Source of the DNA: an uncultured Caldimonas sp. | Lineage (GTDB): Bacteria > Pseudomonadota > Gammaproteobacteria > Burkholderiales > Burkholderiaceae | Direction of reading: 5' to 3' | Length of the DNA stretch: 64,000 nt | NCBI RefSeq assembly: GCF_946480305.1 | Contig: NZ_CAMLJQ010000005.1 | Span: forward strand, 62,001-126,000 | Shown: piece by piece, positions 17,341 through 27,090 of the stretch | Position numbering within the stretch: position 1 is the stretch's first letter | How the letters are laid out: the number at the start of each line of letters is the position of its first letter | The notes under the pieces: generated by a model | What the model was told of the DNA's origin: nothing | Databases searched by the model: none | The model's input: only the letters and a program-made list of their open reading frames with translations | Position numbers and translations under genes: made by a program

Positions 17341-19143
17341 CTATTCGAGCAACAGCGGAGCGACAGTAACGAGCAGCCTGCGGCCGGGCGGCAGCTCTGC
17401 CGCCCGGCCGTCGAGGTGCGCGATCCGGGAGACCATCCAGCCCTCGGGCACCTGCACCCAGCGAGACTCGCCAGTCGCCCACACGATGTACGAGGTCCGC
17501 TCCCCCCGTTCGAGCTTGATGACGTGTAGCCCCTCGGCACTGCGGTAACCGTCGGTCAGGCGAGCGCCTTGCACCCATGCAGCCGCGCGCAGGTAGCTCA
17601 GGCCGGGCTCGGTGTAGTCGCCGAAGTCCTTCGTCCGCATCCTCTCGCCCGGCAGACGCCCCTCCCAGAAGTAGTAGGCAAAGGCGCTGACACCGCGCGA
17701 CCACATCACCAGCATCGCGCGTGGGGTCAGCCCGCGCTGCTGGTCGTCCGGCAGGGTGACGGGTGTGCCCGAGGCATCCTTCGTCGGGAAGACCAGGCCG
17801 CCCTCGGTGTTCCACAGCGGCTTGTGGTCCACACCGTGCGTGCGCATCACGCCCCGCACGTTGTCGATGAAGGGGGCCATGGCTTCGGGCACCGTCGAGT
17901 AATACCAGTGGAACCCGATCACATCGACATATCGCCCGCCGCCTGCTTGCAAGAAGCGGTCGAGCCAGCGCAGCCCTTGCCCTGCTGTCAAGCCCGGCGA
18001 GACGATCACATTGCCTGGATCCGCTGCCTTCAGTTCCTCGTGCGCGATACGGGCCATCTCGATCATCGCGTCCATCGAGCCGCGATAGAACCGGTGATAG
18101 TCAGGCTCGTTCCACAACTCCCAGTATCTGATGCGTCCGGCGTAGCGGCGGGCCAGGGTCCGCACATACGCACGCCAGTCCTCCATGTTCTTCGGAGGTG
18201 CGCCGTGCCCCGGACCGTAGGCATTCGGCGAGTCGGGTTGGCTCGACGCCCAGCGCGGCGTCTGTCCCAGCACATAGAGAATCTTCGTCGCCTCACTGTG
18301 CTTGCGGATGTGTCGAACGTAGAGGTCAAGGCGGCGAAACCCCGGGGTGGAGAAGTCCCAGTCGCCACGCTCGGGTTGCAGGTCTTTCCACGTCGTGCGT
18401 GTATCCCATAGACGCACGAGCCCTGGGTTGTGGCGAGGCCAGTGCTCATGCATGCCCAGGCGCATCAGGTGCAATCCGAACAGGTCCGCGGAAATCGGTG
18501 TACCGTGCACCGGTCGGTAGTCCTGCGCCGGCCCGGCTTCGATCTGCACCTTGTCGACCCAGATGTCGACGCCCAGCTCGCCGGGTATGACGCGCAACGA
18601 GCCCGCCTCTCCGGCAACCGGCCGGCCCTCCATCTCGATCTGCTGCCACGTCGGTCCGACTTGGACCGTGCGCAGGGCGAATGGATCGTAGGGATGCACA
18701 TCCCGGCGCATCATCACCTCGACCTGCATCGGCTTGGCGGCACGGAGCCGCAGCGACGCGCGATACAGCCGGCCCGGCTCGTAGGCAAAGCCATAGGCAA
18801 GATGAGCCGCGCCTTGAGCCAGGTCCGTCACCCGGAAGCGATCCTGCGCTGCGGCGGCATCGGCGTCATGCGGTGCCGCCTGCAAGCGCATTGCCGGCGT
18901 GTGTTCGAAGCGCGCGTTGCCCCAGGCATTGACCCGCCCCGTCACCTTCAACGGCGTGTGTGTGGGAGCGGCCATGACTTCCGCGGACGAACGAGGCAGG
19001 ACAACCGCAGCCGGCTCGTCGTCAGCCCCCATCGCGCCACGGGCGCCCTGGACGGCCAAGAGCAGCGCCATCATGCCGACGCATGCATGGCGCCAGACTG
19101 CAGCGAGGCAGGTCGGCGCCGCTTGGTTCCACACGCGTGACAC
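17341..19143 (-). CDS. Secreted GH39/PslG-like glycoside hydrolase
   Basis: About 600 residues. The GTG at 19143 is chosen because GAGGAG lies 9 bases upstream; a GTG at 19170 has no such site. A signal peptide (hydrophobic core about 24-35) precedes a CBM4/9-like module (about 50-190) and a GH-A barrel with E346 (ELWNEPDY) and E447 (WNTEGG). It is more like the 10473 protein than the two lipoproteins, since it lacks a lipobox. It is the last gene of the long minus-strand eps operon, 63 bp after an acyltransferase, so it is probably transcribed with export genes. Confidence 0.82.
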   Translation of the reverse strand: MSRVWNQAAPTCLAAVWRHACVGMMALLLAVQGARGAMGADDEPAAVVLPRSSAEVMAAPTHTPLKVTGRVNAWGNARFEHTPAMRLQAAPHDADAAAAQDRFRVTDLAQGAAHLAYGFAYEPGRLYRASLRLRAAKPMQVEVMMRRDVHPYDPFALRTVQVGPTWQQIEMEGRPVAGEAGSLRVIPGELGVDIWVDKVQIEAGPAQDYRPVHGTPISADLFGLHLMRLGMHEHWPRHNPGLVRLWDTRTTWKDLQPERGDWDFSTPGFRRLDLYVRHIRKHSEATKILYVLGQTPRWASSQPDSPNAYGPGHGAPPKNMEDWRAYVRTLARRYAGRIRYWELWNEPDYHRFYRGSMDAMIEMARIAHEELKAADPGNVIVSPGLTAGQGLRWLDRFLQAGGGRYVDVIGFHWYYSTVPEAMAPFIDNVRGVMRTHGVDHKPLWNTEGGLVFPTKDASGTPVTLPDDQQRGLTPRAMLVMWSRGVSAFAYYFWEGRLPGERMRTKDFGDYTEPGLSYLRAAAWVQGARLTDGYRSAEGLHVIKLERGERTSYIVWATGESRWVQVPEGWMVSRIAHLDGRAAELPPGRRLLVTVAPLLLE

Positions 19144-19206
19144 GGAGCAGATCTCCTCGAATGACCTCACCGCATGCCGCCGGGCTTGCCGAGCCGGACG
19201 TCGACT

Positions 19207-20247
19207 TCAGGTGGTGATGCGATCAAGCCACGGCACGCGGCGAAACAGGATCTGCTTCACAAGCACCGGCCCCACCACGCCTGTGGCGAGCAGGATCGCG
19301 AACGCCAGCGGGAACCGGTCATGAGACCACCCGATGGTTTCGAGCAACATGAGCTTCACGACGCCGATGACGATGGTGTTGAGCAGGTAGATGCTCAGCG
19401 TGTAGCGGCCCAGATATGCAAGAGGGTCGACGCGCATGTCCGGCAGGGCCTGCATGAGCCCCAGCACCGAAAAGATGGACAGCGCCGCACATGCACGCAC
19501 TTCGAACGGTGCCCTGGCTTCGGGCAGATACCAGACGAAAGCCAGCAGCATCACCGGCCACGCAAGACGAAGCAACCTCAAGAAGGTGTCGTGGTGGCGC
19601 GCCAGCAGTACACCCAGCACGAAGTACGCCGAAAACTCCCGCAGCTTGTCCCACGCCAGCACCGGCGACGACGGCAGCCACCAGAAGGCGACGCAAATCA
19701 CCAGCATCGCGAGCACCTGCCCTCGCAGGAGCACGTGGAGCACCGGGAAGGCAGCGAAGATGAGCGTCAGCGCGTAGATGTACCAGAGGAAGGAAGTGAA
19801 GCTCTTGGATGGCGCGATCAGCAGCCCGAGGAACGAATGCCATCCCTGAACCGGGTTGTCGACGACCGCAAACTGCTGCACGGCAAGTTTGCCGACGAAG
19901 ATCAACGCACCGAACAGCAGGTAGGCCGGCAACAGGCGCGCGACGCGGCGGCTGAGATCCGCAAGATAGTCCCGCACGTGTGCGGGCGCCTGCCACTTCA
20001 ATCCGTACACCATGCCGCTCACGCACATGAACAGCGGCATGTGGAACACGTAGATGCGATTCTTCAGCCACAGGTACCACTCGCTTCCGGGCGGTCCTTC
20101 GCGTGCCACCACATGCCCGAGCACCACCAGGAAGATGGCAAGGCCCTTGGCACGGTCGAGGTAGACATGCCGCGACGTAGCGGTCATCGCCGGCCGTGCG
20201 GCGTCGAGGGGTACATCGGCGATCTTCGCCTTGTCGTAGGCCTTCAC
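19207..20247 (-). CDS. Acyltransferase family 3 membrane protein
   Basis: 346 residues with about ten hydrophobic segments. The N-terminal YLDRAKGLAIFLVVLGH matches the family's RxxDxLRGxAxxxVxxxH signature, with the conserved His. IYVFHMPLFMCVSG follows, also typical. Such enzymes O-acetylate or otherwise acylate sugars of surface polysaccharides across the inner membrane. The GTG start has AGGGAG upstream and lies 12 bp after the polymerase-like gene. Probable role: acyl decoration of the locus exopolysaccharide. Confidence 0.87.
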   Translation of the reverse strand: MKAYDKAKIADVPLDAARPAMTATSRHVYLDRAKGLAIFLVVLGHVVAREGPPGSEWYLWLKNRIYVFHMPLFMCVSGMVYGLKWQAPAHVRDYLADLSRRVARLLPAYLLFGALIFVGKLAVQQFAVVDNPVQGWHSFLGLLIAPSKSFTSFLWYIYALTLIFAAFPVLHVLLRGQVLAMLVICVAFWWLPSSPVLAWDKLREFSAYFVLGVLLARHHDTFLRLLRLAWPVMLLAFVWYLPEARAPFEVRACAALSIFSVLGLMQALPDMRVDPLAYLGRYTLSIYLLNTIVIGVVKLMLLETIGWSHDRFPLAFAILLATGVVGPVLVKQILFRRVPWLDRITT

Positions 20248-20259
20248 TGTCTGCTCCCT

Positions 20260-21399
20260 TCAGGCGGACAAGGCGGCCGACGCCGGCTGCCGTTCGGGAT
20301 CTCGCAGTGACAGCCCGCACAGACACATCGAAAACACCAACCACGGATAGATCAGCGCGTTGTCCGTCATCAGCAGGACGTTGAAGTAGGTCCACAGCAA
20401 CCGTTGGCCGGCCGACTTCATGCGGAACGCGAACACCGAAAATGCGACGAAGGCGATCGCGCCGTACTCGAGCAGGATCTTCAGCAGATCACAGTGAAGG
20501 TTCTTCTTGCCGAGCCAGGAGAAGCCGCCTTTCATGACCTCGTAGATCTGACCCGGACCGGCCCCCAGGAACAGGTATCGCTCGAAGTGCTCCGAGATCT
20601 CGCGAGCGGGAAAAGCAAAGGCGTAGCGGCGCCCCATGCCGAACTGGTTGGCGCTTTGCCCGGTCCATTCATAGATCGTGCGATCGAACGCGCCACTCCC
20701 ATACAGCACGGCCAACGCAACCACGGTCAGATTGACGACGACCATGGTGACGGGGTTGACGAGCAGATTCCGCCACCGCACGGGCAGCACGGCGACAGCA
20801 AAGCACAACAGCGCGCCGAGCAGCGCGATGCGTTTCAAGGTCAGGGTCGTCATCACCAGCGCCAGAAGAAACGCCTTCCAGCGTCTCTCCGCTGCCGCCC
20901 AGACCGCCAGCATGCCGAACAGGAACGAGAACGGCGACTCCAGCGGAGAGGTGGAGTTCATCAGATCGAATTCGACCCCCCCTCCATTGCCTCCCGTCAG
21001 CCGCCGCATCGCATACGAAAGCGCCATTCCGGCTATTGCAACGATGAACATCGAGCGCCACGACACCCTCAGCTTCAGCCCGATCGCGAACGGCGTGATG
21101 CCGATGAGCATGAGGTAGACGTCCTGCCATCCGCGCTGAGTGGCAAGCGGTGCGGTTGCCACGGCGAACACGACCAGCACCGCGAACGGCCACACCATCT
21201 CGGGCAGGCGAAACCGGCCCACTGCCAGGCAGACGATCAGCGCAACCAGCGGAATGGAATAGCTCAGAAATCGCAGCTGCCCGACCGTGATGCTCAAAAA
21301 AAGCAGCGCGCAGCAGAACCACGTGAACAGCTGCTCGACCGTCACCGCCGGCTTCCACACAGCCTCCTGCCCGCTTGGGTAATACCGGAGCGATTTCAT
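20260..21399 (-). CDS. O-antigen ligase/polymerase-like membrane protein (Wzy-type)
   Basis: 379 residues with about ten transmembrane segments and one large periplasmic loop (about 225-300) containing GRRYAFAFPAREISEHFERYLFLGAGPGQIYE, where ligases and polymerases carry conserved Arg and His/Glu residues. In a Wzx/Wzy-type locus this would polymerise lipid-linked repeat units in the periplasm. It lies next to a flippase, a GT4 and length regulators, and no other polymerase candidate is visible. Polymerase versus ligase cannot be separated from sequence alone. Confidence 0.78.
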   Translation of the reverse strand: MKSLRYYPSGQEAVWKPAVTVEQLFTWFCCALLFLSITVGQLRFLSYSIPLVALIVCLAVGRFRLPEMVWPFAVLVVFAVATAPLATQRGWQDVYLMLIGITPFAIGLKLRVSWRSMFIVAIAGMALSYAMRRLTGGNGGGVEFDLMNSTSPLESPFSFLFGMLAVWAAAERRWKAFLLALVMTTLTLKRIALLGALLCFAVAVLPVRWRNLLVNPVTMVVVNLTVVALAVLYGSGAFDRTIYEWTGQSANQFGMGRRYAFAFPAREISEHFERYLFLGAGPGQIYEVMKGGFSWLGKKNLHCDLLKILLEYGAIAFVAFSVFAFRMKSAGQRLLWTYFNVLLMTDNALIYPWLVFSMCLCGLSLRDPERQPASAALSA

Positions 21400-21503
21400 C
21401 TGTGAGGTCCTCGATCAAAGTCGACGCGACGTGGGGCTGGCCGCGCGCTGCGCCGCCATGGAGAGCATGCCCGCCACGACGCCCTGGCGCCCAGGAAGCA
21501 CCG

Positions 21504-22709
21504 TCATCGGGCGGCCTCGCGCGCCACAGCGGAAACCGTCGGCGCGACGTCGGAGAAGCGTTGCGGATACAACCACCGAAGGGCCGACTTGAGGGTGTGA
21601 CGCCAGGCATGATCGGCCACCGTGGCGCGCACCGCAGCGCGATCGAGCGGGCGCGGGCGCGCGAAGTACCCGCGAAGCGCCGCCTCCACTGCCTCAGCGC
21701 TCACGTCCTCGATGAACACACCGTTGTGCTCATTCACCGTCTCGCGAAAACCTCCGACCCGGGTGGCGGCGACAGGCACGCCGAGCGAAAGCGCCTGCAG
21801 CAACACCCCGCTCTGATCGATATGGCGGTAGGGCAAGACGACGAGATCGGCGGCCGCGAACACGCGGGCGATGACGTCCTCTTCGACGTACCCGTCGAAC
21901 CAGCACACGCGCCCCTGGTCGCGCAGTGGCTCGAGCCGTGCACGAATCGAATTGCCATAGCCGTCCGGCGTGCAGCGGCCTGCGACGAGCAGCGTTGCCT
22001 CGGGCATCCGCTCGAAGGCATCGAGCAGCAATTCGACACCCTTGAAGGGCGAAACATGGCCAAAAAACAGCAAGGTGCGCGCGTCGGCCGGCAGGCCGAG
22101 GCCGACCTTGGCGTCAGCCGGCGACAAAGGCAACGGCGTCACGGCGTCGTTGAGTCCGTGGGGCACCAGGAGGATCCTCTCGGCCCGTATGCCGAACTCT
22201 TCGATCAGCGCCTCACGGGTGGCTGCGGTGTGCACCAGCAGCGCGTGCGGAATCCGGTAGATGAGCCAATACACCGCCTTCATCACCCGGGTATGCCGAT
22301 CGTGCGGCAGCACGTTGTGCACCGTGAGCGTCAATCGCCGAGACAGCAGCCGCAGCAACGGGGCTTCCAGCAGGCCGAGCAGCCATTCGGGGCGCAACAT
22401 GCCGATGATCATGAAGGTCGAACCACGGTGCCGCCACGCTTCGCGCAGCAGCTTCAGGTGGTAACCCAGCATGTCCGTCAACTTGCGCCATTTGGGGCGT
22501 CGAGAATCCTGGGAGCCGCGGATGTTCTTCAGCGTCACGCCCCCGTGCAGACGCTCGCGCAGCGTCGTGTCCGATCCGAGCAGTACGACCGGCAAACCGT
22601 TGTCTGCGAGGCCGTTGGCAACGCCGAGTTCGTAATGCGACTGAAAGCCGTGCGAAATCAGAACGACGGCCTCAGCGGGATGGGATGACATCTCGTTCAC
22701 ATTCATCAT
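21504..22709 (-). CDS. GT4-family glycosyltransferase
   Basis: About 400 residues. Two ATG codons and a preceding GTG occur at the start (22706-22712), so the exact first residue is uncertain; no strong ribosome site is seen. The N-terminal half has HGFQSHYELGVANGLADNG. The C-terminal half shows FFGHVSPFKGVELLLDAF and HIDQSGVLLQALSLGVPVAAT, the donor-binding region of GT4 enzymes. Its position between flippase and polymerase genes suggests it adds one sugar of the repeat unit. Substrate unknown. Confidence 0.83.
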   Translation of the reverse strand: MMNVNEMSSHPAEAVVLISHGFQSHYELGVANGLADNGLPVVLLGSDTTLRERLHGGVTLKNIRGSQDSRRPKWRKLTDMLGYHLKLLREAWRHRGSTFMIIGMLRPEWLLGLLEAPLLRLLSRRLTLTVHNVLPHDRHTRVMKAVYWLIYRIPHALLVHTAATREALIEEFGIRAERILLVPHGLNDAVTPLPLSPADAKVGLGLPADARTLLFFGHVSPFKGVELLLDAFERMPEATLLVAGRCTPDGYGNSIRARLEPLRDQGRVCWFDGYVEEDVIARVFAAADLVVLPYRHIDQSGVLLQALSLGVPVAATRVGGFRETVNEHNGVFIEDVSAEAVEAALRGYFARPRPLDRAAVRATVADHAWRHTLKSALRWLYPQRFSDVAPTVSAVAREAAR

Positions 22710-22718
22710 CACTGTCGT

Positions 22719-24209
22719 TCACAGTCCAAGGACGTGCCCGGCCATGCGTCCCGCCCGGCTGGCGGGGAGCCGCCCCTTCAGTGCAGAGCGCAAGTCCTCG
22801 GGCACGAGCCTTCCGCGTGTGACAAGCACCGCCAACGCGACCACCGCACCGGCGGCCGCCAACTGCAGCATCGGCGCAAAAGCATGCTCGGATGCAGGAA
22901 CAACGAACCGCATGCCGTACCAGCTCAGCACGCCCAACACCGCCAGTGCCGCACCACCCGCAACGGCCCTCAGCATCCGCAGGTGCGACAGGCCGATGCG
23001 GCGGGCCAGCAACCGGTAGATCAGTGCCGCGCGCAACAGATGGGCCGTCGGCACCAGCCACACGGCCCATGACAAGGGCATGGCCCCCATGACAACGAAC
23101 CCGGTCACCAGCATGGCGGCCACCAGCACCTGCGAGATCAGCTCCTTCCCGACAGAGCCGGTCGCCCACATGAACGAGGCGGTGTTGGCGGCCAGGATGT
23201 AGAACGGCATCGTCAGCGCGAATGCAGCGAACATGGGCGCCGCCTCCGTCCACCGGTGCCCGTACAGCAGCAAGACCACGGGTTCTGCCGCAACTGCGAG
23301 AAGCGAGAACACGGGCAGGAGCACCATGGACAAGCCGGCCGTCACAGCGCAGTACCCGAGGCAGAGCCGGGCGGGATCCTCCTGCAGGCGCGACGCCATG
23401 GCCAGCGACACGGACTGCACCGAGTGGCTCAGCAATGTTGCCGGCGCTCGCGCGAGATTGAAAGCCGCCGAGTAAGCCCCCAAGGACGCCACGCCCCAGA
23501 CACGACCCACGACCGCGCGGTCGAGGTTGTCCACGGTCCACGAGGCAACCGCGCTTCCGAGCACCTTCGCGCCGTAGGACCGCAGATGCGGGCTCATCCG
23601 GAAGGATGGCCGCAGAGGATGGCGCACCGCAAGGTAAGCGGCGGTGATGGCAATCGCGGTCTGCAGCGCGAACGCAACGATGAGCGACCACAACCCCCAT
23701 CCTGCAAGCGCCAGCGTGATCCCCACGACCCCGAAGCTGAAGGCGTACGCGCCGACCTGAATGATCTGCCAGCGCTTCATGTCGAAGTTGCGCCGCATCA
23801 GGCTGGCCGGGATGTTGCACAAGCCCTGGACAACAACCAGCGGCCCGCAGACCATGAGGGGCACGGTCAGCGTCGGGTCTTCAAACAGTCGTGCCAGGAA
23901 GGGCGCCGCGAAGATGATCGCCAGCCCCACGAGCCCTCCTTGCAGCAGCACGCCGCCAATGGCTTGACGGATGGCGTCGTCGTCGAGTTCGGGCATCTGG
24001 ATCAGCGCTGCGCCCATGCCGCTCTCGGCGAGCAACCAGCCGAAACTGATGACCACCAGCACGACGGCGAACTGCCCGTAGACCTGAGGGCCCAGTACGC
24101 GTGCGAGGACCACTTGCGCACCAAGCTGAGCAAGCGCGCGCAGGATGGCCCCTGCATAGTTCCAGACGACCGCCGACAGGCTGCGTTGGGCGATGGTGGC
24201 CGTGTTCAT
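22719..24209 (-). CDS. Oligosaccharide flippase, Wzx-like (MOP superfamily)
   Basis: About 496 residues with 12 or more hydrophobic segments. The N-terminal SLSAVVWNYAGAILRALAQ and VLGPQVYGQFAVV match PST/lipopolysaccharide-biosynthesis flippases. It would move undecaprenyl-linked repeat units to the periplasmic face. ATG 24209 (MNTATIAQ) is preferred because the longer frame overlaps the fcl gene. SLSA..NLDRAVVGRVWGVASLGAYSAAFNLA is a hallmark region. The gene lies between fcl and a GT4 gene in the eps operon. Confidence 0.87.
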   Translation of the reverse strand: MNTATIAQRSLSAVVWNYAGAILRALAQLGAQVVLARVLGPQVYGQFAVVLVVISFGWLLAESGMGAALIQMPELDDDAIRQAIGGVLLQGGLVGLAIIFAAPFLARLFEDPTLTVPLMVCGPLVVVQGLCNIPASLMRRNFDMKRWQIIQVGAYAFSFGVVGITLALAGWGLWSLIVAFALQTAIAITAAYLAVRHPLRPSFRMSPHLRSYGAKVLGSAVASWTVDNLDRAVVGRVWGVASLGAYSAAFNLARAPATLLSHSVQSVSLAMASRLQEDPARLCLGYCAVTAGLSMVLLPVFSLLAVAAEPVVLLLYGHRWTEAAPMFAAFALTMPFYILAANTASFMWATGSVGKELISQVLVAAMLVTGFVVMGAMPLSWAVWLVPTAHLLRAALIYRLLARRIGLSHLRMLRAVAGGAALAVLGVLSWYGMRFVVPASEHAFAPMLQLAAAGAVVALAVLVTRGRLVPEDLRSALKGRLPASRAGRMAGHVLGL

Positions 24210-24258
24210 AACTTCTGTGCCAGGAACTGACGTCTCGGACTGCCGGTCGCCGGGAGTC

Positions 24259-25236
24259 TCAGCCCTCTGCACGGAATGCCTGATACGCGGCGGCCAAGCC
24301 GTCCCGCAATCCGGTCTTGGCCCTCCAGCCCATCGAGTGCATGCGCGACACGTCCATCAGCTTGCGTGGCGTGCCGTCGGGCTTGGTGGTGTCGAAGCTC
24401 AGGTCACCCTGGAACCCCACGACTTCCGCCACCGTTTCGGCCAGTTCGCGGATGGTGACGTCTTCGCCGACACCCACGTTCACGAGCGGCGGTTCGAAGA
24501 CGCCGGTCTTCGACTCGTCACTGCCGAGCAGCGAAACGTACCGGTCGTCGGGCAACTGCATCAGGAACACGCAGCCGTCGGCCATGTCGTCGCTGAACAG
24601 GAACTCCCGGCGAGGCGTGCCGGTGCCCCAGACGGTGACCGTGCGGTCGCCGCGCTGCTTGGCCTCGTGGAACTTGCGGATCAGCGCCGGGATGACGTGG
24701 CTGGTGGTGAGGTCGTAGTTGTCGCCCGGCCCGTAGAGGTTGGTCGGCATCACCGCGAGGTACTTCGTGCCGTACTGGCGGTTGTAGCTCCAGCACATCT
24801 CGATGCCCGCGATCTTGGCCAGCGCGTAGGGTCGGTTGGTCGGCTCCAGCGGGCCGGTCAGCAGCGCGTCCTCGCGCATCGGTTGCGGTGCGAGCTTGGG
24901 GTAGATGCAGCTGGAGCCCAGGAACAGCAATCGCTTGACACCGTGCCGGTAGGCAGAGTGGATGACGCTGGTCTGGATCGCGAGGTTGTCGCGAATGAAC
25001 TCGGCCGGGTAGCTGTTGTTGGCCACGATGCCGCCGACCTTGGCCGCCGCGAGGAACACGTAGTCCGGCTTCTCCTGGGCGAAGAAGGCATCGGTGGCCC
25101 GCGCGTCGGTCAGGTCGAGTTCGGCATGCGTGCGCAGCAGCAAGTTGCGATAGCCGCGCGCCTGCAACTGCCGCACCAATGCGGAGCCGACAAGGCCGCG
25201 GTGCCCTGCGACGTAGATCTTGGCGTCTTGATGCAT
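24259..25236 (-). CDS. fcl: GDP-L-fucose synthase
   Basis: 325 residues. The NAD(P)-binding GHRGLVGS motif is near the N-terminus, and the SDR catalytic set is visible as GSSCIYP and YALAK. The enzyme epimerises and reduces GDP-4-keto-6-deoxy-mannose, made by the adjacent gmd product, to GDP-L-fucose. Its ATG overlaps the gmd stop by one base (TGATG); a GTG one codon earlier is possible. The gmd-fcl pair supplies a fucose donor to the glycosyltransferases of this locus. Confidence 0.95.
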   Translation of the reverse strand: MHQDAKIYVAGHRGLVGSALVRQLQARGYRNLLLRTHAELDLTDARATDAFFAQEKPDYVFLAAAKVGGIVANNSYPAEFIRDNLAIQTSVIHSAYRHGVKRLLFLGSSCIYPKLAPQPMREDALLTGPLEPTNRPYALAKIAGIEMCWSYNRQYGTKYLAVMPTNLYGPGDNYDLTTSHVIPALIRKFHEAKQRGDRTVTVWGTGTPRREFLFSDDMADGCVFLMQLPDDRYVSLLGSDESKTGVFEPPLVNVGVGEDVTIRELAETVAEVVGFQGDLSFDTTKPDGTPRKLMDVSRMHSMGWRAKTGLRDGLAAAYQAFRAEG

Positions 25237-26357
25237 CACTCGTGGTAGTCGTAAGCCTGGAAGCCGGCCATCTTGACCAGCGAATCGCGGCGTGCGGCGG
25301 TGTAGTCGCTCTCGATCATTTCCTTGACCAGTTGCTGGAAGGTGGTCTGCGGCGTCCAGCCCAGCTTCTCGCGGGCCTTGGTCGGGTCGCCGAGCAGCGT
25401 CTCGACTTCCGTGGGACGGAAGTAGCGCGGATCGACACGGACCACCACGTCACCCACCTTGCACTTCGCGCGGTTGCCCTTGACCTCGGCCACGACGCCG
25501 ATCTCGTTGACGCCCTCACCTTCGAAGACGATGCCGATGCCGAGTTCCTTGGCCGCGGCCTCGACGAACTGACGCACGCTGTATTGCACGCCGGTCGCGA
25601 TGACGTAGTCCTCGGGCTGGTCCTGCTGCAGCATCATCCACTGCATCTCGACGTAGTCGCGCGCATGGCCCCAGTCGCGCAACGCGCTCAGGTTGCCGAG
25701 GTAGAGGCAGTCCTGCAGGCCGAGCGCGAGACGCGCGACGGCCCGTGTGATCTTGCGCGTGACGAAGGTTTCACCGCGCACCGGGCTCTCATGGTTGAAC
25801 AGCACGCCATTGCAGGCGTACATGCCGTAGGCCTCGCGGTAGTTCACGGTGATCCAGTAGGCGTAGAGCTTGGCCACCGCATACGGGCTGCGCGGGTAGA
25901 AGGGGGTGGTCTCCTTCTGCGGCACTTCCTGCACCAGGCCGTACAACTCGCTGGTGCTGGCCTGGTAGAAGCGAGTCTTCTTCTCGAGGCCGAGAATGCG
26001 AACGGCTTCGAGCAGTCGAAGCGCGCCGATACCGTCAGCGTTGGCGGTGTACTCGGGCTCTTCGAACGACACCGCCACGTGGCTTTGCGCCGCGAGGTTG
26101 TAGATCTCGTCGGGCTGCACCTTCTGAACGATACGCACCAGGCTGGTGGAATCGGTCAGGTCGCCGTAGTGCAGGATGAAGTTGCGGTTGTCGACGTGCG
26201 GATCTTGATAAAGATGGTCGATGCGGTCGGTGTTGAACAGCGAGGTGCGGCGCTTGATGCCGTGCACCTCGTAGCCCTTCTTGAGCAGGAACTCCGACAG
26301 GTATGCACCGTCTTGGCCGGTCACACCGGTGATGAGAGCCGTTTTCTTCTGAGTCAT
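25236..26357 (-). CDS. gmd: GDP-mannose 4,6-dehydratase
   Basis: 373 residues, the normal family length, starting [17 protein letters not shown] with the GxxGxxG dinucleotide loop. [11 protein letters not shown] and [10 protein letters not shown] carry the catalytic Thr/Ser, Glu, Tyr and Lys. It converts GDP-D-mannose to GDP-4-keto-6-deoxy-D-mannose, the precursor of GDP-fucose or GDP-rhamnose; the neighbouring fcl indicates fucose. ATG 26357 is chosen from family alignment. No strong ribosome-binding site is visible, and 49 bp separate it from epsI. Confidence 0.96.
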   Translation of the reverse strand: MTQKKTALITGVTGQDGAYLSEFLLKKGYEVHGIKRRTSLFNTDRIDHLYQDPHVDNRNFILHYGDLTDSTSLVRIVQKVQPDEIYNLAAQSHVAVSFEEPEYTANADGIGALRLLEAVRILGLEKKTRFYQASTSELYGLVQEVPQKETTPFYPRSPYAVAKLYAYWITVNYREAYGMYACNGVLFNHESPVRGETFVTRKITRAVARLALGLQDCLYLGNLSALRDWGHARDYVEMQWMMLQQDQPEDYVIATGVQYSVRQFVEAAAKELGIGIVFEGEGVNEIGVVAEVKGNRAKCKVGDVVVRVDPRYFRPTEVETLLGDPTKAREKLGWTPQTTFQQLVKEMIESDYTAARRDSLVKMAGFQAYDYHE

Positions 26358-26406
26358 CGTCGTTGTATCGTTGGACGTGTAAGAGGCCGCTCCCGCGGCC
26401 GCCCCT

Positions 26407-27090
26407 TCAGAGGGCGGCAGAGCCGAACACGCGGGCTTGGTATTGCGGAGCGATCGAGTCGGCAATCTCACGCAAGAACTCTGCCTGCGTGGCGTACGCC
26501 TTCTCGTTGTCCGGACTGATGCTGGACACGCGCACCAGCATGCCGTCCGGGATGCGCCCGCGCAGGCCATAGGTGAGCTGCGCGAGCTTTTGCTCGGTAT
26601 TGGTGCCGACCACCTGATTGCCGACGACGATCCAGTACATCACCGGCTCGTTGCGGCTGCCCAGGCGCGTCAGCACCTTCTGCACCGGGATGTCGCGCCC
26701 CGCGAGTTGTTGCACCTCGCCGCGGCGGATCGAAAGCACTTGAAACCCCTGGGCGGGGTAGCAGATCTCCGGCCGGTGCACGCCCATGCCATCCGACTGG
26801 TCGCCGCCGTAGGCAACCGACAGCATCACGCGCTCCCCACGCGAGTTGACATAGGTGCGGGCAAGCACCTGGCTGTAGATCTTGTCGAGCTGCGCCTGCA
26901 CGTCAGGCGACGGCAGCACCACCGGCATCCGGTCGTCGATGCGCCAGTCGGCGAACTGCTTCGGAAAGATGGTTTCGAGGTCGACGGCCGGGCCCTGCTC
27001 GGCCATGCGGATCGAAGGCCGGGCAACGACGGCCATCGCCGAAGCCAGGCACATCAACCCGGCCACGATCCAGACGCGAGGTTTGATCAT
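26407..27090 (-). CDS. epsI: Exosortase-associated protein EpsI
   Basis: 227 residues. It has one N-terminal membrane segment (about 6-24) and the EpsI motif [14 protein letters not shown] with Cys110, characteristic of the domain found beside or fused to exosortases. The ATG overlaps the xrtB stop (ATGA) and has a perfect AAGGAGG. EpsI proteins are needed for polysaccharide production in some exosortase loci, but the biochemical step is not established. The sequence supports translational coupling to xrtB. Confidence 0.92.
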   Translation of the reverse strand: MIKPRVWIVAGLMCLASAMAVVARPSIRMAEQGPAVDLETIFPKQFADWRIDDRMPVVLPSPDVQAQLDKIYSQVLARTYVNSRGERVMLSVAYGGDQSDGMGVHRPEICYPAQGFQVLSIRRGEVQQLAGRDIPVQKVLTRLGSRNEPVMYWIVVGNQVVGTNTEQKLAQLTYGLRGRIPDGMLVRVSSISPDNEKAYATQAEFLREIADSIAPQYQARVFGSAAL

